Shown here piece after piece: positions 18,684 to 28,373 of a DNA stretch of 64,000 nucleotides; position 1 is the stretch's first letter, and each line of letters starts with the position of its first letter. The translations under genes and the position numbers were made by a program. The notes under the pieces were generated by a model. That model was not told the origin of the DNA and ran no database searches. It saw nothing but the letters and a program-made list of their open reading frames with translations. The stretch is from positions 5,665,001-5,729,000 of the forward strand of contig NZ_CP036281.1 in assembly GCF_007750395.1 (NCBI RefSeq). The letters are read 5' to 3'. This DNA comes from Polystyrenella longa (lineage in GTDB: Bacteria > Planctomycetota > Planctomycetia > Planctomycetales > Planctomycetaceae).

Positions 18684-19345
18684 GCCCGTTGAATTTCTCC
18701 CTACGGGCCGGAATTCTCAATTGATATCTTCTCTCTCATCGAATTCAATCGCAATGGTTAACGGAGGAACGACATGTCACTTGGCAAACGCGAGCACGAA
18801 CGACAGGAATCACTCTGGGTTGAGACACGCAAGCTGACGACGCCCGGGCATCATTTCTATATCCGGCTCAACAAGTTGCTGCTTAAGCCGGGTTTGATGC
18901 ATTTCTCGAAGAGTTATGCGCTCCCTACTATCACGATCCCTACTATCACGAACGGGGACGCAAGTCGATTCCTCCCGGCGTTTACTTCCGCATGCTGATG
19001 GTGGGTACTTCGAAGGGATCGACTCCCAACGCGGCATCGCCTGGCAGTGTGCCGATTCGCTTTCTTTGCGGTAGTTTCTGGGCCTTCCGCTCGAGCAACA
19101 GCCGCCCGATCACAGCAGCCTGACCCGCATCCGCTACCGGTTTCCAACACGATTATACGAACAGGTTTTTCAGTTCCTCCTCGAGATCATCGGTCAGCAC
19201 GACCTGCTCTCCGGCCAGACGGTTGGTGTTGATTCAACCACGCTCGAAGCGAACGCCGCGATGAAGTCGATCGTCCGCAAGGACTAGGGCGAAGACTGGA
19301 ATGCCTACGTCACCGGATTGATGCGGGAGGCAGGCGTGATCAGAT
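18684..19345 (+). mobile_element. Decayed IS1182-like (IS5 superfamily) element
   Basis: The left end carries CCCGTTGAATTTCTCCCTAC (18687-18706), found inverted at 38298-38326. A transposase start at 18774 (MSLGKREHERQESLWVETRK) is followed, across several frameshifts, by SIPPGVYFRMLMVG, LTRIRYRFP, GVDSTTLEANAAMKSIVRKD and a stop, then GEDWNAYVTGLMREAG. These blocks match the N-terminal half of IS1182-type transposases. The C-terminal half and right end are absent here. Confidence 0.75.
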
Positions 19346-19985
19346 CGAATAAGAATACTCAATCTTACTTTACATTTCATCAGGAAGTCATCGTGTTGTT
19401 TTTAAACAACACATCGAGAAAACGTCTCATATTTGAACAATTCACAGACGATTTCCTGTGATCGAACATCAACAGAATCTATTCCGATGTTCGTATCCCG
19501 AAAAACGGTAAGTAGTCTATTTGTTGTTGCTTGCATATTCAGATTTCGAGATCAATAATAAAAAGACACACACTGAAGCGGCTGGATTTTTCTTCTGAAT
19601 TCACTTGGGCTGCAGCCGTTTTGGTCCCTGGAATACATGAATCACACTGATTTTATACAGTGTTCTTTACTGTGATTCATGACAGGATTTCGGGGCGACT
19701 GTCGGCATCGATTCTAAATCTGATTTCAATCATCGCCGGTGAAATGGACTTCTGAACTAGTTGTGTTTTTGTTGAGACTGAAATTCCTGACTATCCACAC
19801 TACCCTCTACTAGTCGAAGTCCTCTTAGATCCCCATTGCCTAACAGAATCGAATTGGGACCTCCATTCCACGCTGATCTCCAATGGAGATTTATAATTCA
19901 GGATTTCGACTCTATTAATAACGCCACAAACGAGAAAAGCCAATTACGGGCATGTTTGAGGCTAGCACTTTAAGGAGTTCTTAAG
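19346..19985 (+). other. 640-bp intergenic region with two inverted repeats
   Basis: I see no gene here. GTGTTGTTT/AAACAACAC forms a near-continuous 9-bp palindrome around 19393-19412. CATGAATCACA (19636-19646) pairs perfectly with TGTGATTCATG (19671-19681) over a 24-nt loop. Either may be a terminator of lost genes or an operator for the gene starting at 19986. Confidence 0.5.
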
Positions 19986-20504
19986 ATGAAACGTCGTGAA
20001 ATGCTTGCTGGAATCGGTGCGTCTGTTCTATTAGCAGGAGGACTAGCTGCTCAAGAGAACGACGACAAGAAGAAAGCGGTCGAATACCTGTTTGTTCAGA
20101 AATCAGAAACAGTTTCGCTGAAAGACGATGTCCTTACGCTTGGCAAAGTCGACCCGTCTACACTTTTCTTCAGCGATCGCCCAGATCGAATTGTGGGACA
20201 AGCTCCTACAGCCAAAGTTATCGATCACTGGGGGGTGGGAAATGACAACTTCGAAGCAGATCCTCCCAATGCGACACTGTCCATTGCTGGAGAGAAAGAA
20301 CCGACTTTGCTGGTCGTCGTCTTAATGGCCCCACGTTTCGAAGGGGAAAACCTGGTATACGACGTGAAAGTCCTCGAAGGGGACAAAACGATCGAAGGGG
20401 AAGAATGCTCGTTGTTCATTGATATCATCGGAATGCCCCGGACTCCGTTCTCTTATGCAGGTGCAGCCCGACGAGGCGTCAGAAGAAGCATTTATCGCTA
20501 CTAA
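19986..20504 (+). CDS. Exported hypothetical protein
   Basis: 172 residues. An AGGAG site lies 9 bp before the ATG. The N-terminus (MKRREMLAGIGASVLLAGGLAAQ) is a signal peptide, with a paired Lys-Arg-Arg that could be a weak Tat-type signal. The mature part contains TLFFSDRPDRIVG and LLVVVLMAPRFEGENLVYDVKVLEG, a pattern I associate with small exported proteins of unknown function in several phyla. The C-terminus is basic (ARRGVRRSIYRY). No catalytic motif is visible. It is followed by two hairpins before the cardiolipin synthase gene, so it is likely monocistronic. Confidence 0.75.
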   Translation: MKRREMLAGIGASVLLAGGLAAQENDDKKKAVEYLFVQKSETVSLKDDVLTLGKVDPSTLFFSDRPDRIVGQAPTAKVIDHWGVGNDNFEADPPNATLSIAGEKEPTLLVVVLMAPRFEGENLVYDVKVLEGDKTIEGEECSLFIDIIGMPRTPFSYAGAARRGVRRSIYRY

Positions 20505-20543
20505 ACCACTTTCGAAACCGAATTCCCAACTTAAATAGATAAA

Positions 20544-20590
20544 CCCTCCTTCAGGAAGTCGATATGCGGGCATCGACCTTCTCGGAGGAG
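20544..20590 (+). terminator. Imperfect hairpin after the exported hypothetical gene
   Basis: CCTCC...TCGAT (from 20545) pairs with ATCGA...GGAGG (to about 20587) around the loop ATGCGGGC, with internal bulges. It lies 40 bp after the stop codon and has no T-tract, so termination is only probable. Confidence 0.4.
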
Positions 20591-20654
20591 CTTAGAATGA
20601 GCAATGCTCGCCTTTTCTAAAGGGGAATTCGTACGCAATCTGATCTCTGGCCAT

Positions 20655-20681
20655 GCCAGTCCTCTTCACATGAGGACTGGC
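20655..20681. terminator. Perfect 10-bp hairpin upstream of the cardiolipin synthase gene
   Basis: GCCAGTCCTC (20655-20664) pairs with GAGGACTGGC (20672-20681) around TTCACAT. There is no T-tract. It could be a Rho-assisted stop site or a 5' regulatory hairpin of the downstream gene. Confidence 0.4.
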
Positions 20682-20803
20682 TTCGCCATGAGCGAGGAGT
20701 GGTATTTGTTCCTTATTTCTGTCGTTGATCCGGGCATGTCGCGACCGTACTAACTGATATTGTTAGACAATATGCGCTTCATTCCTTGAAAGCCGAGACA
20801 TTC

Positions 20804-22246
20804 ATGAGCCATGCAATTAGCGGCGTCCTCATTCACTTGATGATTCAAGTCTTCGTAATTCTGCGTGTTTTGACTCGTCCTCATCGTGATCCTTCTTCAC
20901 GAATCGCCTGGATCGCAGTAATCGCATCTCTTCCCGTTTTGGGAATACTGCTCTATCTCTTGTTTGGTGAAACCAGCATCGGACGGAGTCGTATAAAAAG
21001 ACTTCAACAGGTTTTCAAAGAACTACCAGAAACAGCGAGTCTGCGTTTAAGTTCAACGGAACAGCACCACAAGTCGGTGCCGGAACAGTATCGGCACTTG
21101 TTCAGCACGGGCCGCTCTATAAGTGGGTTTGAAAACATTGGGGGTAACACTGCTAGCCTGATGGCAGATTCGAACTCGACGATCGACGCGATGATTGCCG
21201 ATATCGATGAGGCACAGGACCATGTCCATTTATTGTTCTACATCTGGCTGGGGGATCACAATGGAACCAGAATGGTCGAAGCATTGAAACGAGCCGCCAG
21301 TCGTGGTGTGATTTGTCGAGCTATCGCCGACGACCTGGGATCTCGCAAAATGATTCACTCTCCACTTTGGAAAGATTTGGAAGCAGCGGGAGTGAAATTG
21401 GCTCGGGCATTGCCGATTGGGAATCCGCTCACGCGTCCTTTACATGGTCGAATCGATCTTCGAAATCATCGCAAGATTCTGATCATCGACGGGCGAGTTA
21501 CCTACTGTGGAAGCCAAAACTGCGCGGACCCGGAATTCCTTGTGAAGGCAAAGTATGCCCCCTGGGTGGATATTATGATTCGACTGGAAGGTCCAGTCGT
21601 TCAGCAGAATCAATACTTATTTATTAGCGACTGGATGAGTTCAACGAGTGACGATATTGGACATCTTATCAAACAGGATTTGCCTGCACCGCAAGAAGGT
21701 TTTCCCGCTCAAGTGATAGGAACGGGCCCAACGGTCAGGTTTTCAGCCATGCCTGAAATGTTTGAATCGTTATTTCACGCCGCTCGCCAGGAATTAATCA
21801 TCTCCACTCCTTATTTTGTGCCAGACGAGTCCATGCTCAGCGCCCTATGTGCGGCAGCTTGGCGAGGGGTTAACACGACTCTCATCGTGCCGGCCCGGAA
21901 CGACTCCTGGATTGTTGCCGCAGCAAGTCGCAGCTATTACGCCGATCTCTTGAAAGCAGGGGTCCACATCCATGAATTCCAAGGCGGTTTATTGCACGCG
22001 AAAACCTTAACCATGGACGGCGAAGTAGGGTTAATTGGATCTGCTAACATGGATCGGCGCAGTTTCGATCTGAACTTCGAAAACAACATCCTGTTTTATG
22101 ATCACGATCTCACATCCCAAATACGATCTCGACAGCAAGCATATATTTCCAGTTCTCAATTAGTCTCACTCGAAAGCGTTCAGGCATGGTCACTGACGAC
22201 ACGCCTTTGGAACAACATCTGGGCAACTATGAGCCCTGTTCTCTAA
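20804..22246 (+). CDS. cls: Cardiolipin synthase (phospholipase D superfamily)
   Basis: Starting at the ATG at 20804 gives 480 residues, the standard length; an upstream TTG at 20786 is less likely. Two N-terminal membrane helices (VLIHLMIQVFVILRVL and IAWIAVIASLPVLGILLYLLF) are followed by two HxKx4D motifs: HRKILIIDGRVTYCGSQN, and HAKTLTMDGEVGLIGSANMD near the C-terminus. These form the PLD active site that condenses two phosphatidyl groups to cardiolipin at the membrane. LRNHRKIL replaces the more common RNHRKI spacing without loss of catalytic residues. It ends 69 bp before the sulfatase start, so co-transcription is possible. Confidence 0.95.
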   Translation: MSHAISGVLIHLMIQVFVILRVLTRPHRDPSSRIAWIAVIASLPVLGILLYLLFGETSIGRSRIKRLQQVFKELPETASLRLSSTEQHHKSVPEQYRHLFSTGRSISGFENIGGNTASLMADSNSTIDAMIADIDEAQDHVHLLFYIWLGDHNGTRMVEALKRAASRGVICRAIADDLGSRKMIHSPLWKDLEAAGVKLARALPIGNPLTRPLHGRIDLRNHRKILIIDGRVTYCGSQNCADPEFLVKAKYAPWVDIMIRLEGPVVQQNQYLFISDWMSSTSDDIGHLIKQDLPAPQEGFPAQVIGTGPTVRFSAMPEMFESLFHAARQELIISTPYFVPDESMLSALCAAAWRGVNTTLIVPARNDSWIVAAASRSYYADLLKAGVHIHEFQGGLLHAKTLTMDGEVGLIGSANMDRRSFDLNFENNILFYDHDLTSQIRSRQQAYISSSQLVSLESVQAWSLTTRLWNNIWATMSPVL

Positions 22247-22314
22247 TACATTTGAATGAAACAGTCACCAGAATCCTCCTCTCTTTTTTAAGCACTTTGA
22301 ATCAGGAGTTTACA

Positions 22315-24846
22315 ATGAAAAGCGGCTTCCGACCCAATGCGAATAAGGCCCGTGTATCGCTGTTGTCGATCGCGGTCCTGTTACTGAGCGGTCTCTCAAG
22401 TCAGGCTCAGACATCCTCTCCCCCACCTGCTGGCTCACCAGGAGCAACGCGTTCCATCGACGGTAAACAGTTACCCGCTCCCGATCTTAAATTTGGTGGC
22501 ACGATTAAGAATGACGCTTTGAGTTCTAAAGCGTGGTGGGCGCCAGAAATTGTTCCGCCGAAAGATGCTCCTAATGTGTTATTGATCATCACGGATGATG
22601 CCGGATTCGGCGTACCCAGTACCTTTGGCGGTGTGATTCCAACACCAGCAATGGATCGTATCGCAAACGAGGGTCTGCGATATAACAACATTCATTCAAC
22701 AGCACTTTGCTCCCCTACGCGTGCCGCTCTCATTACGGGGCGAAACCATCATTCCGTGGGATTTGGTGTCATTTCAGAACAGTCAACCGGTTTCCCTGGC
22801 TATAACAGCCTGATACCGGAAGACAAAGCGACCATTGGACGAATTCTACTCGACAACGGCTATGCCACTTCGTGGTTTGGCAAGGATCATAATACACCCG
22901 CCTTTGCCGCCAGTCAGGTTGGTCCGTTCGACCAATGGCCGACGGGGATGGGTTTTGAATACTTTTATGGATTCGTGGGTGGGGATGCGAACCAATGGGA
23001 ACCGAATCTGTTCCGGAACACGACTCAGATTTACCCATTCGAAGGCAAACCTGAATGGAATCTGGTAACCGGAATGGCGGATGACGCCATCAAACATATG
23101 AATATGCTCAATCAAGTCAGTCCTGATAAGCCTTTCTTTGTGAAATATGCACCGGGAGCCACACACGCGCCTCACCATCCCACGAAGGAATGGGTGAAAA
23201 AGATTTCAGACATGCACTTGTTCGACAAAGGTTGGAACAAGGTCCGCGAGCAGATTTTTCAGAATCAGAAGAAACTCGGGGTCATTCCGCAAGACACCGA
23301 GATGGAACCCTGGCCGACAGACGTCCTCAAGAACTGGGATGATTGTACGCCTGAGGAACAAAAGCTATTCATCAAACAGGCTGAAGTATTTGCTGCCTTT
23401 GCCGCCTATAACGACCATGAAATTGGTCGCGTGATTCAAACCGTCGAAGACATGGGAAAACTTGATGACACCCTCATCATTTACATTAACGGCGATAACG
23501 GCACGAGTGCGGAAGGTGGACCTCTGGGAACACCCAACGAAGTCGCCTTCTTTAATGGTATCAACATGATGCCGGTCGAAGAGCAAATGAAGTGGTATGA
23601 CGTATGGGGAACTGAAGAGACTTATAATCATATGTCTGCAGGATGGTCCTGGGCCTTCGACACCCCATTTTCCTGGTTCAAACAGAATGCTTCCAAGCTG
23701 GGTGGCATTCGTCAGAACATGGCGATTTCGTGGCCTGCAAAGATTAAAGATAAAGGTGGCCTGCGAGAACAATTCTGTCATGTGATCGATATCGTCCCCA
23801 CGATACTTGAAGCTGCTGGAATTACGGCCCCCGAGACGGTTGATGGCATTCCACAGTCACCAATCGAAGGAACCAGCCTGGCGTACACCTTTAGCAAAGA
23901 GGGCGCCGATGCACCGTCACAGCACAAGATTCAATATTTTGAAATGTTCGGTCAGTGGGCTCTTTATAATGATGGCTGGCTGCTCAGCACCAAAGTCAAC
24001 CGCGCACCATGGGAAGCCTTTGGAGTTGCGAACCCGGATCCACTGAATAACCAGGTACTGGAGCTTTATAACCTGACGACTGATTTCAGTCAGTCCAAGA
24101 ATATTGCAGACCAGCATCCTGACAAACTCAAAGAGATGAAAGCCTTGTTCATCGAAGAAGCCCAGAAGTATCAGGTCTTCCCGTTGGATGCCTCAGTCGC
24201 TGCACGTATTGTTGCCCCTCGTCCTAATATCACAGCCGGGCGATCTGAGTTTGTTTATACGCTCCCCATGACTGGACTTCCCCAGGGCGACTCCCCCTTC
24301 ATCCTGAACAGTTCTTACAATATCAAGGCCGATATCACAGTTCCTGAAGGAGGAGCCGAGGGAATGATCCTGACTTCAGGAGGCCGTTTCGCCGGTTATG
24401 GTTTATATCTTCTCAAGGGGAAACCTGTATTTCTGTGGAATCTTCTTGATCTAAAACGAATTAAATGGGAAGGCGACAAGGAGCTCGAACCGGGTCAGCA
24501 TACGATTGAGTTCGACTTCAAATATGATGGATTGGGAGATGGCACGCTCGCTTATAATAATATGAGTGGCTTGGGACGGGGTGGAACGGGAACATTCAAA
24601 GTCGACGGAAAAGTGATGACCGTGATTACGATGGAGAAAACGCTCCCCATGATTCTGCAATGGGATGAAAGCTTTGACATCGGCTCGGATACACTCACGG
24701 GTGTCAATGACGCCGATTACAAGCCCCCCTTCCCTCTCACGGCCCAGCTCAACAAGTTGACCATCAATATTGACCGACCGCAACTGAGTGAAGCGGACAT
24801 CAAGAAATTGGAAGACGCTCAGCGTAATAACAAATCGAGCGAATAG
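22315..24846 (+). CDS. Exported arylsulfatase (formylglycine-dependent sulfatase)
   Basis: The ATG at 22315 has an AGGAG site 7 bp ahead and opens a signal peptide (ARVSLLSIAVLLLSGLSSQAQ). The start upstream at 22186 overlaps cls and is unlikely. The protein is 843 residues. DAPNVLLIITDDAGFG is the N-terminal metal-binding strand, and CSPTRAALITGRN contains the C-x-P-x-R motif whose Cys is converted to formylglycine. GATHAPHHP and INGDNGTSAEGG complete the active site. The C-terminal 200 residues form an extra beta-rich domain. Length and motifs fit large arylsulfatases of the atsA/PAS type. Sulfatases are greatly expanded in Planctomycetota, where they serve sulfated polysaccharide use. No maturase gene is in the window. 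Confidence 0.93.
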   Translation: MKSGFRPNANKARVSLLSIAVLLLSGLSSQAQTSSPPPAGSPGATRSIDGKQLPAPDLKFGGTIKNDALSSKAWWAPEIVPPKDAPNVLLIITDDAGFGVPSTFGGVIPTPAMDRIANEGLRYNNIHSTALCSPTRAALITGRNHHSVGFGVISEQSTGFPGYNSLIPEDKATIGRILLDNGYATSWFGKDHNTPAFAASQVGPFDQWPTGMGFEYFYGFVGGDANQWEPNLFRNTTQIYPFEGKPEWNLVTGMADDAIKHMNMLNQVSPDKPFFVKYAPGATHAPHHPTKEWVKKISDMHLFDKGWNKVREQIFQNQKKLGVIPQDTEMEPWPTDVLKNWDDCTPEEQKLFIKQAEVFAAFAAYNDHEIGRVIQTVEDMGKLDDTLIIYINGDNGTSAEGGPLGTPNEVAFFNGINMMPVEEQMKWYDVWGTEETYNHMSAGWSWAFDTPFSWFKQNASKLGGIRQNMAISWPAKIKDKGGLREQFCHVIDIVPTILEAAGITAPETVDGIPQSPIEGTSLAYTFSKEGADAPSQHKIQYFEMFGQWALYNDGWLLSTKVNRAPWEAFGVANPDPLNNQVLELYNLTTDFSQSKNIADQHPDKLKEMKALFIEEAQKYQVFPLDASVAARIVAPRPNITAGRSEFVYTLPMTGLPQGDSPFILNSSYNIKADITVPEGGAEGMILTSGGRFAGYGLYLLKGKPVFLWNLLDLKRIKWEGDKELEPGQHTIEFDFKYDGLGDGTLAYNNMSGLGRGGTGTFKVDGKVMTVITMEKTLPMILQWDESFDIGSDTLTGVNDADYKPPFPLTAQLNKLTINIDRPQLSEADIKKLEDAQRNNKSSE

Positions 24847-24933
24847 GCGTGAAGGTGTCGCCCTCCGTAGTAGCGAGAATTCGCCAACACGAAGGGCCAA
24901 TAGTACACGCTAACGAAGTCCATTATAACTCGT

Positions 24934-24982
24934 CCTCGCCATGCGAGATGCCAACGACGTTGGTAATTACCGCATGGCGGGG
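24934..24982. other. Nested hairpin between the sulfatase and the channel gene
   Basis: CGCCATGCG (24937-24945) pairs with CGCATGGCG (24971-24979) and can be extended outward by three pairs, one of them G-U. The loop itself contains CCAAC/GTTGG (24951-24955 and 24959-24963). This two-tier structure fills the 194-bp gap and could be a Rho-assisted terminator or an RNA processing or regulatory element. Confidence 0.5.
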
Positions 24983-25040
24983 CCCTTTAAGGGGAGAGCT
25001 TCATTCTCAGACAGGTATTCGAAAAAAGGATTCAGCAACA

Positions 25041-25718
25041 ATGACGACAACGTCGTCCACTAACCCATCACGTTATTCGGCGTTTCAGTTTTTGATCTGC
25101 TTCGTGTTGTTTCTATGTGTTTCACCAGTATTTGACAGCTTTCCCCAGGGACACCTGATCGAAACGGTGCTATTAACGCTCGTACTGATTTCAGCGATCC
25201 CAGCTATTGGTGGTGACAGTCGCACTTTGATGACTGCCAGTCTTCTAGCAACTCCTGTACTTGTCGGCAAGTGGTTACATCACCTCTTCCCAGATACAGT
25301 ACCTATGATCCCGTTCCTGCTTTCGGGGATCATATTCGCTACGTTTATTGTTATCCACCACCTCAAGTTTGTCCTTCGGGCACGAGAGGTAGATACTCAC
25401 GTCCTGAGTGCCGGTATATCGACGTTCTTATTGATAGGCCTCCTCTGGGGGTTCTGCTACCTGCTTCTGGATAACATCTATCCCAACTCTTTTTCAATCG
25501 AAGCGAATCTGCACCCGACTCATCAGTTGACTGGTTTCGTAGCGATCTACTTCAGTCTGGGAACACTCAGCGGACTGGGTATGAATGACGTTGCCCCCGC
25601 CTCAAACTTCGCAAAAATGCTGTCACTGTTAGAGTCAATGGTTTCTGTATTTTACCTTGCGATCTTAATCTCTCGCTTGGTTTCGATGCATATGGAGCGG
25701 GCCGCAGCAGATGAGTGA
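25041..25718 (+). CDS. Small ion-channel-like integral membrane protein
   Basis: The ATG at 25041 (AAGGA upstream) gives 225 residues; the longer open frame from 24849 is not supported. About six hydrophobic segments are visible (for example FQFLICFVLFLCVSPVF, LIETVLLTLVLISAI, FLLSGIIFATFIVIHHL, STFLLIGLLWGFCYLLL and a C-terminal VFYLAILISRL). The re-entrant TLSGLGMNDVAP before the last helix resembles a two-TM potassium-channel pore (TLTTLGYGDxxP), but the GYG filter is replaced by GMN. A member of the ion-channel-2-like group with altered selectivity is the best reading; function is unproven. Confidence 0.7.
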   Translation: MTTTSSTNPSRYSAFQFLICFVLFLCVSPVFDSFPQGHLIETVLLTLVLISAIPAIGGDSRTLMTASLLATPVLVGKWLHHLFPDTVPMIPFLLSGIIFATFIVIHHLKFVLRAREVDTHVLSAGISTFLLIGLLWGFCYLLLDNIYPNSFSIEANLHPTHQLTGFVAIYFSLGTLSGLGMNDVAPASNFAKMLSLLESMVSVFYLAILISRLVSMHMERAAADE

Positions 25719-26059
25719 ACTGAGAACTTGTTTTCGATATCTGGCCAGCATGTGGGTCTTATACCCACAAAGAATTAGTTCTCCAAAACAGATTGACACA
25801 TCAAACCAAACCAAGAACAACTTGTTCGAGGTCGTTGGCATCACTACCATTCCCATTGGCTATTGGATGACGAAAGTCTCATTAGAAGGGATCCCATTCA
25901 ATTCCATTCAATACATCAGCCATGAAATGGAGAGGCAAGGCAGTCAGTGACGTTCATTCCAGCCAATAGTCTATACCGTTGCCATTCCGCATCGCCGGCT
26001 CCAACTTCTTGATATGGAAATGCTTCATAGAAAGGGGCGAAACCCAGCAGAAGCATCCT
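25719..26059. other. Intergenic region, no gene seen
   Basis: The 79-codon frame at 25711-25950 has no recognisable content and overlaps the end of the channel gene, so I do not call it. IS debris begins at about 26060. Confidence 0.4.
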
Positions 26060-26293
26060 TACCGCCGATAGCATTCTCCGTTGTCACCGCGAACAGCTTG
26101 ACCGGAAATGGGACTATTTGTCTAAAAAAGACGCGTCGGTCGACTACGCATTCCACAGGAAATCGTTGAATAAATCTTGAGGTTTGCGAAAGAGAACTAG
26201 ACGCGGGGAGCTGGTCGAATTCAAGGAGCGTTGGCAAGCTTCGGTTGTTGTGTCATTGACACGTCGGTGAGATGAAGACGACTGCCATCGACC
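26060..26293 (+). mobile_element. Strongly decayed internal fragment of the 1,509-bp IS family
   Basis: CCGATAGCATTCTCCG, TTGACCGGAAATGGGACTA, ATCTTGAGGTTTGCGAAAG and a diverged GGTCGAATTCA stretch align in order with the transposase region after codon 76 of the intact copies. Many substitutions and indels destroy the frame. This is the oldest-looking copy in the cluster and is directly followed by a younger left end. Confidence 0.7.
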
Positions 26294-26755
26294 CCGTACC
26301 GTAAAAAAACTCAGCCGAACTTCAAACACTACAAATTAAGGCATCTGCGAGACACCACCGCCATGACTTCTCAGACGAGTTGGCAACAACGCTCGCCGCT
26401 ACATTCGGTACAATCGTTGTCTTCAGTCGTGAAGACTGTCAGCGATACACTTTTCGCGAGTGCTACGGCTCAGAGAATGGCTATAGTTCCAAAGTAACCC
26501 TCCCCTGCACTTTGGTAACTGATTAGATGGAATTAGTGATGCAGCCTTGGCACCTGCTGGTATTCGCGTTGGTAAGTTGGGTGAATCGCGAACAACAACT
26601 GACGATTGAATACCTTAAGACCGGAAATAGCATCTTCCGGGAAATGGTCGGCAAGAAACGCATCCTGCTCACTGACGAGCAGCGTCGCCGCTTGGCAGTC
26701 AAAGGAAAGCAGCTTGGTCGAAAGTTGCTAAGTGAACTCAGCGCGATCTTCACCC
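26294..26755 (+). mobile_element. 462-bp truncated left end of the IS family (plus orientation)
   Basis: It starts with the left terminal repeat (CCGTACCGTAAA) at 26294 and contains the IS leader and the first 76 codons of a transposase (ATG 26527, ending SELSAIFTP). It stops where the next IS left end begins at 26756. The same 462-bp piece with the same residue variants (ILLTDEQRRRL instead of VLLNDNERRRL) occurs inverted at 29883-30344. Confidence 0.85.
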
Positions 26756-28203
26756 CCGTATCGTAAAAAAACTCAACCGAACTTCAAACACTATAAGTTA
26801 AGGCGTCTGCGAAACACCAACGGCCTTGATTCTCAGACGAGTTGGCAACAACTCTCGCCGCTACATTCAGTGCAATCGTTGTCTCCGGTCGTGGAGACTG
26901 GCAGCGATATTCGTTTCGGGAGTGCTAAGACTCAGAGAATGGCTATAGTTCCAAAGTAACCCTCCCCTGCACTTTGGTAACTGATTAGATGGAAATGGTG
27001 ATGCAGCCCTGGCACCTGCTCGTCTACGCTCTGACAAGTTGGGGGAATCGCGAACAGCAATTGGCGATTGAATACCTCAAGACCGAAAATAGTATCCTCC
27101 GCGATAAACTTGGTAAGAAACGGGTCCTGCTGAATGACAATGAACGTCGCCGCTTGGCAGTCAAAGGAAAACAGCTTGGTCGGAAGTTACTGAGTGAACT
27201 CGGCGCGATCTTCACTCCCGATACCATTCTCCGCTGGCACCGGGAGTTGATTTCCCGAAAATGGAATTACACTTCAAATAAACCTCGTGTTGGTCGACCT
27301 CGTATTCGACAGGTGATCGTTGAACAGATCCAGCGGTTCGCGAAAGAGAACCCCACGTGGGGAGCCGATCGAATTCAGGGGGCTTTGTCCAATGTTGGGT
27401 TTCACATCACCGACACGACTGTCAGGAATGTGCTCAAGTCGAACGGTATTGAGCCTGCCCCCGACCGTCCCACTTCAATGTCCTGGGAGACGTTCCTTAA
27501 AGCCCACTGGGAAGCGATCTTCGCCGTCGATTTCACCACGGTAGAAGTGTGGACTAAAACGGGTCTGACGACGTTCTACGTCATGGTGGTGATGGAGTTG
27601 AAGTCACGACGCGTTGAGATCGCAGGCATTACTACCAACCCGAATAAACAATGGGTGACACAAGTTGGACGCAATCTGACGGGTAGTGACGGTTTCCTGG
27701 AGAGCGCGACGCATTTGATTCTTGATTGTGATACCAGCTTTCAAACCACTACGAGGTTTTCTAAACAATCAGAGCGACGTTGAACCGGTACTGCTACCGC
27801 CGAAAAGTCCGAACATGAATGCGTATCTCGAACGATTCATGAGAAGTCTGAAATCGGAGTACCTGAACAAGATAATCTTTTTCGGTCAGCACTCACTTGA
27901 ACGAGCCCTGAAAGAATACGTCGCTCACTACCATTCCGAGCGGCACCATCAGGGACTCGACAATCCGTTGATTAAACCTGGTGATGGCGTCGGATGTGTC
28001 GCTGGCAAGATCAAATGCCGCGAACGCCTCGGTGGGCTCCTCAAGTATTACTACCGCTGCGCTCGGAAGGTCATTTTCGCATCGATTCCGATCACAATCC
28101 TCAGGTCGCGAAATGAATCTCGTTCGAGATCCTTCGCTCTTCAGCAACACAACCGCTTGGAATCACTCGGTTTCAACGTCGGCTGAATACTTTTACGATA
28201 CGG
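26756..28203 (+). mobile_element. IS copy with both ends, defective transposase
   Basis: The left repeat (CCGTATCGTAAA) begins at 26756 and the right repeat ends at 28203, giving 1,448 bp. Compared with the 1,509-bp copies, 61 bp are missing after the conserved KYYYR codons (about 28058), where ACCGCGACG joins a later ACCGCTGCG; a deletion between these short similar sequences explains the length. I see no flanking target duplication. Confidence 0.85.
26989..28186 (+). pseudogene. Frameshifted IS transposase
   Basis: The ATG at 26989 opens a good match to the 359-residue transposase (HTH half with GRPRIRQVIVEQI, then VDFTTVEVWT). One extra A in TTTCAAACCACT near 27746 shifts the frame and stops it at 27783. 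The C-terminal part (LLPPKSPNMNAYLERFMRS) continues in another frame, and the normal stop after YYYRDAA has been deleted, so the frame runs on to 28186. It cannot give a functional transposase without frameshifting. Confidence 0.88.
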
Positions 28204-28373
28204 GAATAACGCGTGAGAATTGTGTCCTGCGAGCGATGCAGTTTCAAACAGCGTCGCGATAGTAATACTTGAGCAGCCCACCGCACCAAGCGAAATTACT
28301 TAGGCGACTATTTCAACCGCCTTCGCTGATTGAGATATTCAATATCTAACGGCTTTGCATCCTCGGCTTATAC
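28204..28373 (-). other. Spacer at the centre of the inverted IS array
   Basis: 170 bp between the plus-oriented and minus-oriented IS copies. It contains a short fragment (AGTAATACTTGAGCAGCC, about 28261-28278) from the transposase 3' end of a further minus-oriented copy. The remainder is unrecognised. Confidence 0.6.

Noticed and set aside
25711-25950. 79-codon open frame after the channel gene
   Set aside because: Overlaps the channel stop and shows no motif or ribosome-binding site.
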